From an uncultured Roseburia sp. (GTDB lineage Bacteria; Bacillota; Clostridia; Lachnospirales; Lachnospiraceae): 64,000 bases of DNA. The notes below the pieces were generated by a model, which did not search any database, was not told the origin of the DNA, and saw nothing but the letters and a program-made list of their open reading frames with translations. Of this stretch, positions 59,415-64,000 are shown in pieces. The stretch spans positions 62,001-126,000 of the forward strand of contig CANTEO010000001.1 of the NCBI GenBank assembly GCA_947652855.1, given 5' to 3'. Numbering within the stretch: position 1 is the stretch's first letter; every line of letters starts with the position of its first letter. The position numbers were made by a program, and so were the translations under genes.

Positions 59415-61064
59415 ATGTGGCATAAGAGCCTGTATGATACTGCGGCGCAGGCCAGGGCAAGGGGGCTTTGCCTGTATGGAGCGGGGGCGGTTGGCGACGC
59501 GGCATATCAGATTTTTGAAAAATTGGGGGCCGCGCCCCTTTGCTATTGCGACGACGATCCCAAAAAGGCGGCTGAGGGAAACAAAAGGAACGGCGTTCCA
59601 ATCTATTCTTTGGAAGAGGCGAAGGAGAGATATCCTGAAGCGGTGTATCTTGTCTGCGTGGACTCTGCCAGGGTGATTGGAAAGAACAACAGGGCAAACT
59701 TGGACAGGATGACCGAAAGGCTCAAGCAGCATAATCTGTATGACGCCAATTCAGAGCTTCGCGTCGTGATGTACTTGTTTCTTTTGGACATCGACGATTT
59801 TTTCAGAAGCCCCTGCCTGGATCAGGAAGAAGACGGCCTGTTTGCCGTGAGGGACTTGAATCATCTGCTGGCCTTAAATCATATGGCAAATTCCGGCAGC
59901 TACTATTTTGAGCAGCTGTTGGACTCGCATCCGAATATCCTCTGCGTCCCATACAGCGGGAGCGTTTGGGAGAAGGTTTATGAAAACAGGCTGAAGCTGT
60001 TAGAGGGGGAGGAATTGCTGGTCGAGATGGCGGCTCAGATGCTTGGATATTTTCATTCCAGGCATGAGGCGAGCGATTGCGTCAGGACAAGCAAATTTGG
60101 AAATTACTGCCTTGGCCCGGACGGCGAATTTTTATATGAATGCCTGATTGACCCGGTCTTATTCATGAGGCATCTGCGGGCGGCGTTTGAAGGGGAAATC
60201 AAGCTTACGTCCTGTGGGCATATGCTGAAGGCGTACTTTGCGGCGTACAATAACTGCCTGGGCAGACGGAAGGCGGCGGGGGAAGCCTATTGGATGCTGT
60301 ACCATATGCATATCTCCAATTACAATGTGGAGAGGATGTATGAGAGCATCTCTCCAGGCGAATTTTTGCGCTATGAGAATGTCCTGCTGATCCGGGAGCC
60401 AGTGCAGCAGTGCTTCACCTGGATGAAGCGTTCCATTCTTGAGGAAAAAGAGGCGTCCGTCCTAATCAAAGGCGAGCGGGATATATTTACGCAGACGCTG
60501 CTGTGTGAGATGGGGAGCATGACCGAAAAGAAAGAGGGGTTTGACAATGTGAAGGCGGTGCGCTTTGAGGATTTAAAATTCCATACGAAGGGCAGCATGA
60601 AAGCCTTGTGCAAATGGCTTGGCATCCCCTATGACGATATCCTGCTTGAGACGACGTTAAACGGGACTTGCGTGTATTTTCCGGCGAATACGCCCGAAGG
60701 GGTGAAATACATCACAGGGCAGGATCCGGCGGCTGTGAGGAAAAAGGACTTCCGGGAGGTCATGACGCTTTGGGATGAGGCGAGGCTTAGCGTCGTCTTT
60801 TCCAAATTTAGGGCAGCGTATGGGTATGAAACGGGAGGCGCGCCTGAGTTTACAGAGCTTGGCAGCGGGTTTTTAAAGGAGCTGCTTCGGCAGGACTTTA
60901 AGCTTGCGGACTTGGCTCAGGAGCTGATAGACAAAAATTTCAAGGAAGAGGATCGGTATGACGTCAATGCGTACGTCAAGGAGCTGTTTTTGGGGTATAT
61001 GGAGAAGTACCAGGAAAAAGGGCATTATGAATGCATAAGGCCGGAGATGGGCGGAGAAGGATGA
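59415..61064 (+). CDS. Rossmann-like domain fused to a sulfotransferase-like domain
   Basis: A 549-aa protein. Residues about 10-115 resemble the N-domain of PglD-type or nucleotide-sugar-binding proteins (LCLYGAGAVGDAAYQIF, then CYCDDDPKK). Residues about 150-450 resemble a sulfotransferase: the P-loop-like NHMANSGSYYFEQLLDSHPN (155-174) fits the 5'-phosphosulfate-binding loop, and RFEDLKFHTKGSMKALCKWL with GIPYDD is a typical C-terminal segment of such enzymes. It would transfer sulfate from PAPS to a glycan. No PAPS synthesis genes are in the window. It starts 15 bases after E3, with a GGAAGGGAGGGG ribosome-binding site. Confidence 0.75.
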   Translation: MWHKSLYDTAAQARARGLCLYGAGAVGDAAYQIFEKLGAAPLCYCDDDPKKAAEGNKRNGVPIYSLEEAKERYPEAVYLVCVDSARVIGKNNRANLDRMTERLKQHNLYDANSELRVVMYLFLLDIDDFFRSPCLDQEEDGLFAVRDLNHLLALNHMANSGSYYFEQLLDSHPNILCVPYSGSVWEKVYENRLKLLEGEELLVEMAAQMLGYFHSRHEASDCVRTSKFGNYCLGPDGEFLYECLIDPVLFMRHLRAAFEGEIKLTSCGHMLKAYFAAYNNCLGRRKAAGEAYWMLYHMHISNYNVERMYESISPGEFLRYENVLLIREPVQQCFTWMKRSILEEKEASVLIKGERDIFTQTLLCEMGSMTEKKEGFDNVKAVRFEDLKFHTKGSMKALCKWLGIPYDDILLETTLNGTCVYFPANTPEGVKYITGQDPAAVRKKDFREVMTLWDEARLSVVFSKFRAAYGYETGGAPEFTELGSGFLKELLRQDFKLADLAQELIDKNFKEEDRYDVNAYVKELFLGYMEKYQEKGHYECIRPEMGGEG

Positions 61065-63391
61065 ATCACTTAGGGACGAAAGCGGAGACATTACATACGT
61101 TATATGGCAATTTAACGCACGCGGCCGTGCTGCCCCAGTATAGCTTTACTGTCTGTGAGTGGCGGGAGCATAGGGATAAGGTTCTATGCGGCTATGAGGA
61201 GCTGGCCTGGAAGGAAGCTGTGATCGTCAGGAGCAGCGCGTTAAATGAGGACACAAAAGAGTCGTCGTGCGCCGGCAAATTTGAATCCGTTTTAAATGTG
61301 CGGGGCAGGGAGCCGTTTATCAAGGCAGTAGGGCAGGTGATCGGATCCTATGAGGACGGGAATCCCAAAAACCAGGTTTTGGTTCAGCCGATGTTAGGGC
61401 GGGTGCGCATTTGCGGCGTTGCGTTTACGTTAGAGCCAAGCACGATGGGGAACTATTATGTCGTCAATTATGACTGCTCGGGGGCGACGGACGCCATCAC
61501 GGCAGGGCGCGGCGCAGACGGCGGACAAGAATTGTACTATCATTTTAAGGGCGCGCCGGAGGAGCTGGCGCCAGAGGAGATACGGGAGGTCATCCTGCTT
61601 TTGCGGGAGCTGGAGGAGTTTTTCTCTTTGGATCATTTGGATGTGGAATTTGCCGTCACGGACACAGGGGAGCTATACTGCCTGCAGGTTCGCGCGTTAT
61701 GCGTAAGCGGGCGGCGGATTCATGTTGAGGAGCAGGGGCAGGCATTGGACAGGATTGCCAAAAAAATTCGGGGAGGGGATTCCCCTAAGCCGTTTTTATG
61801 CGGGACAAAGGCGGCCTATAGCGTAATGACGGACTGGAATCCGGCGGAGATGATTGGCATCCGCCCCAAGACGCTTTCCCTGTCTTTATATGAGGAAATC
61901 ATAACGGACAGCGTATGGGCATATCAGCGGGACAACTATGGATACCGGAATCTGCGGAGCTTCCCGCTGATGGTGGATTTTTGCGGCCTGCCCTATATTG
62001 ACGTGAGGGTAAGCTTCAATTCATTCATTCCGGCGGAGCTGGACGAGGGGATCAGCGAGAAGCTGGTGAACTATTATATCGGCTGCCTCATAAAAAATCC
62101 AAAAAAGCATGACAAGGCGGAATTTGACATCGTGTTTTCCTGCTACACGCTTGATTTGCCGGAGCGCATTCAGGCGCTGCGGGGCCATGGGTTTGACGAG
62201 GAGGAGATTCAGAAGATACGCACGGCGCTGCGCAACGTCACAAATCACATCATCGACCACAAGGAGGGCCTGTGGCGAAAAGATTACGATAAGCTGGCGA
62301 TATTAGAGAAGCGGTATGACGAGATCCTCTCCAGCGACATGAGCGACATAGAGAAGGTCTACTGGCTGCTTGAGGACTGCAAGCGCTATGGCACCCTTCC
62401 GTTCGCCGGCCTGGCGCGGGCGGCGTTTATCGCCGTTCAGATCCTGCAGTCCATGGTGACGTGCGGGATCCTCTCCGACGGGGAATACGAGGCGTTCATG
62501 AAGGACGTGAACACCGTAAGCTCCAATATGAACAGGGATTTTGGGGAGCTTTCCAGGGCCGGGTTCTTAAAGAAGTACGGGCATCTTCGGCCAGGGACGT
62601 ACGACATTGGCTCAAAGCGGTACGATGAGGCGCCTGAGCTTTATTTTGACTGGGAGGGCGGGCATTCGGACTTGCCGGAGGAAGGCCGTTTCCGCATCTC
62701 TTTGAGCCAGTTAAACGCTTTGAGGGAGAAGCTTAAGGAGAACGGCCTGACGAACAATATGCTGGATTTGATGAATTTTATCAAGACGGTGATTGAGGGG
62801 CGGGAATACGGCAAATTTGCCTTTACGAGGAATCTAAGCAAGGCGATGCAGCTGATCGGGGAAATCGGGGCCAGAGAGGGAATTTCAAAAGAGGACTGCG
62901 CGTTTTTGAACATACGGGCAGTCCGGGAGCTCTATATCTCTACCGGGGATGTAAGGTCATGCCTGCTGCGTTCGGTCCGTCAGGGAAAACGGGACTATGA
63001 AATCACAAAAGGGATCACCCTTCCGCCCTTCATTGCGGACGCGGATCATGTGTATGGGTTCCGGTATCCCGATTCCGACGCGAACTACATTACGTCAAGC
63101 CGCGCGGTGGGCATGGCCTGTGCGCTGGACGGGGAGGCCGGCAGGGATGAGCTGGCCGGCAAGATTCTATTGATCCAAAGCGCGGATCCCGGATATGACT
63201 GGATTTTCTCACATGACATAAAAGGCTTCATCACGATGTATGGGGGCGCGAATTCCCATATGGCGATCCGTGCGGGCGAGCTTGGGATCCCGGCTGCGGT
63301 CGGCGTAGGCGCGAAGGCCTTCGAGCGCTATAAGAAGGCAAAGGTCTTAGAGATTGACGCGCTAGGAAAGCAGGTGAGGATTTTAAAATAA
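61061..63391 (+). CDS. PEP synthase/rifampin phosphotransferase-like enzyme
   Basis: A 776-aa protein with the three-part layout of PEP-utilising dikinases. A compact ATP-grasp domain (about 1-230) has VIVRSSALNEDTKESSCAG and DVEFAVTDTGELYCLQVRAL. A central domain (about 250-670) resembles the substrate-binding part of rifampin phosphotransferases. A C-terminal swivelling domain carries phospho-His733 in GGANSHMAIRAGELGIPAAVG. Such enzymes move a phosphoryl group from ATP via His to pyruvate or another acceptor. No PEP/pyruvate-binding TIM barrel is present, so a different acceptor, perhaps a sugar, is inferred. The start overlaps the previous stop by 4 bases. Confidence 0.83.
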   Translation: MNHLGTKAETLHTLYGNLTHAAVLPQYSFTVCEWREHRDKVLCGYEELAWKEAVIVRSSALNEDTKESSCAGKFESVLNVRGREPFIKAVGQVIGSYEDGNPKNQVLVQPMLGRVRICGVAFTLEPSTMGNYYVVNYDCSGATDAITAGRGADGGQELYYHFKGAPEELAPEEIREVILLLRELEEFFSLDHLDVEFAVTDTGELYCLQVRALCVSGRRIHVEEQGQALDRIAKKIRGGDSPKPFLCGTKAAYSVMTDWNPAEMIGIRPKTLSLSLYEEIITDSVWAYQRDNYGYRNLRSFPLMVDFCGLPYIDVRVSFNSFIPAELDEGISEKLVNYYIGCLIKNPKKHDKAEFDIVFSCYTLDLPERIQALRGHGFDEEEIQKIRTALRNVTNHIIDHKEGLWRKDYDKLAILEKRYDEILSSDMSDIEKVYWLLEDCKRYGTLPFAGLARAAFIAVQILQSMVTCGILSDGEYEAFMKDVNTVSSNMNRDFGELSRAGFLKKYGHLRPGTYDIGSKRYDEAPELYFDWEGGHSDLPEEGRFRISLSQLNALREKLKENGLTNNMLDLMNFIKTVIEGREYGKFAFTRNLSKAMQLIGEIGAREGISKEDCAFLNIRAVRELYISTGDVRSCLLRSVRQGKRDYEITKGITLPPFIADADHVYGFRYPDSDANYITSSRAVGMACALDGEAGRDELAGKILLIQSADPGYDWIFSHDIKGFITMYGGANSHMAIRAGELGIPAAVGVGAKAFERYKKAKVLEIDALGKQVRILK

Positions 63392-63440
63392 GGCGCGTGG
63401 CGCGGTTTTGCAAAAAGAAGGTTAGAAAGGAAACAAAAGC

Positions 63441-64000
63441 ATGGGACAGAATGAGGGTCACGTTTTATTGCTTCATATCGGAACGCCGAAAACAGGGACG
63501 ACAGTTCTGCAGAAGTTTTTATCTGACAATGCGGACGTGCTGGAAGCGTATGGTTGGCAGTATCCGAAGGAAAACGCCCTGGGGGATAAAAATGGAGTTC
63601 TATTTTATGACGTCTATGAGGAGAAGCTAAATCAAGAGCCGGGGCATTGGGACGCCGTATGGTCTGGCCTTAGGGAAAAATTAAAAAAGAATCACGTGAT
63701 CTTATCCTCGGAAAACATCTATGACTGGGATATGGAGCGGCTGCTCCGGCTGGCAAAGCGGGAGTACGGCAACCTCAAGGTATTGATTTACTTAAGGAGG
63801 CAGGATCTTTATCTGGAGTCTTATTGGAACCAATGGGTCAAGCTCGGCCATTTTACGGGCAGCCTGGCGGAGTTTGAGGAGGGCTTTGAAGAATTGTCTT
63901 CTGCGCATTACCTCAAAAAGCTGGAGCTGATCTGCGATGTGGTGGGGAAGGAGAATTTGACCGTCCGGGTATTTGAGAAGGGGCAGTGGAAAGGGAAGAG
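63441..64000 (+). CDS. sulfotransferase-family protein, N-terminal part
   Basis: The gene runs off the end; about 186 codons are visible. The N-terminus has LLHIGTPKTGTTVLQKFLSD, whose PKTGTT is the 5'-phosphosulfate-binding loop of sulfotransferases, and later VLIYLRRQDLYLESYWNQW fits the 3'-phosphate-binding region. It is a second possible sulfotransferase of the cluster, 49 bases after the PEP-utilising enzyme. AGAAAGGAAAC lies before the ATG. Confidence 0.8.
   Translation, partial: MGQNEGHVLLLHIGTPKTGTTVLQKFLSDNADVLEAYGWQYPKENALGDKNGVLFYDVYEEKLNQEPGHWDAVWSGLREKLKKNHVILSSENIYDWDMERLLRLAKREYGNLKVLIYLRRQDLYLESYWNQWVKLGHFTGSLAEFEEGFEELSSAHYLKKLELICDVVGKENLTVRVFEKGQWKGK

Larger units (their letters stand above)
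45517..64000 (+). other. surface-glycan cluster with a lipoate-dependent acylation module
   Basis: Fifteen same-strand genes, most overlapping or separated by fewer than 30 bases, without an internal terminator. The order is NDP-sugar epimerase, aminotransferase, ketoisomerase, GT2, TPP enzyme, NeuB-cupin, radical SAM, Nudix, E1, lipoyl-acyltransferase, LplA, E3, sulfotransferase, PEP-utilising enzyme, sulfotransferase (cut by the window). One polycistronic transcript from the promoter at 45423 is likely. Confidence 0.8.

Overview
The window looks like a chromosomal segment of a Gram-positive, anaerobic Firmicute, most likely a gut-type Lachnospiraceae/Clostridia member. The evidence is the gene content (YqeG-family HAD phosphatase, rpiB, efp, gatCAB, a long ClpX, a Csp-like subtilase, a SleB-type wall hydrolase), strong AAGGAGG ribosome-binding sites, sigma-A-like promoters and intermediate G+C. 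No tRNA, rRNA, CRISPR array, transposase or phage gene was seen. The organism call is inference.

Layout. 1-5.1 kb: housekeeping genes (yqeG end, rpiB, a TIM-barrel gene of unknown role, efp, a ParB-like/BMP fusion protein, a small metallophosphoesterase). 5.5-15.5 kb: a giant secreted surface protein (3334 aa) with five LamG-like modules, a discoidin-like domain, six InlB-type repeats and Ig-like ends. 15.7-20.6 kb: gatC-gatA-gatB and a clpX paralogue. 20.6-22.3 kb: a Csp-like subtilisin. 22.5-31.1 kb: a second giant surface protein (2859 aa) with beta-helix and GLUG regions and 21 alternating helical repeats, part of them in a nearly perfect 396-bp DNA tandem repeat. 31.2-34.5 kb (minus strand): carB. 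34.7-39.8 kb: a hybrid histidine kinase and an ABC-2 transporter pair. 39.9-41.1 kb (minus strand): a degenerate HD-GYP protein. 41.4-45.2 kb: a coiled-coil/SleB wall hydrolase, a small unknown protein, and a FIST sensor paired with a soluble chemoreceptor.

45.5-64 kb is one tightly packed, same-strand cluster that appears to build and decorate a surface glycan. It has an NDP-sugar epimerase/dehydratase, a 3-aminosugar aminotransferase with a 3,4-ketoisomerase, a GT2 glycosyltransferase, a two-substrate TPP enzyme, a NeuB-like synthase fused to a cupin, a radical SAM enzyme and a Gmm-like Nudix protein. These are followed by a complete lipoate-dependent 2-oxoacid dehydrogenase set: fused E1 alpha-beta, a lipoyl protein, lipoate ligase and E3. 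Two sulfotransferases and a PEP-synthase/rifampin-phosphotransferase-like enzyme complete it; the last gene runs off the window.

The most unusual point is the E2 position. Instead of the normal CoA acyltransferase, the lipoyl and subunit-binding domains are joined to a PglD/NeuD-type left-handed beta-helix sugar N-acyltransferase. This suggests a dedicated pathway in which a 2-oxoacid is decarboxylated and its acyl group passes on a lipoyl arm directly to an aminosugar, without acyl-CoA. Three G9 tracts also sit at telling places: the spacer of the glycan-cluster promoter, the N-terminal coding part of the first giant surface protein, and the junction of the glycosyltransferase and TPP-enzyme genes. 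They are candidates for phase variation of the cell surface.
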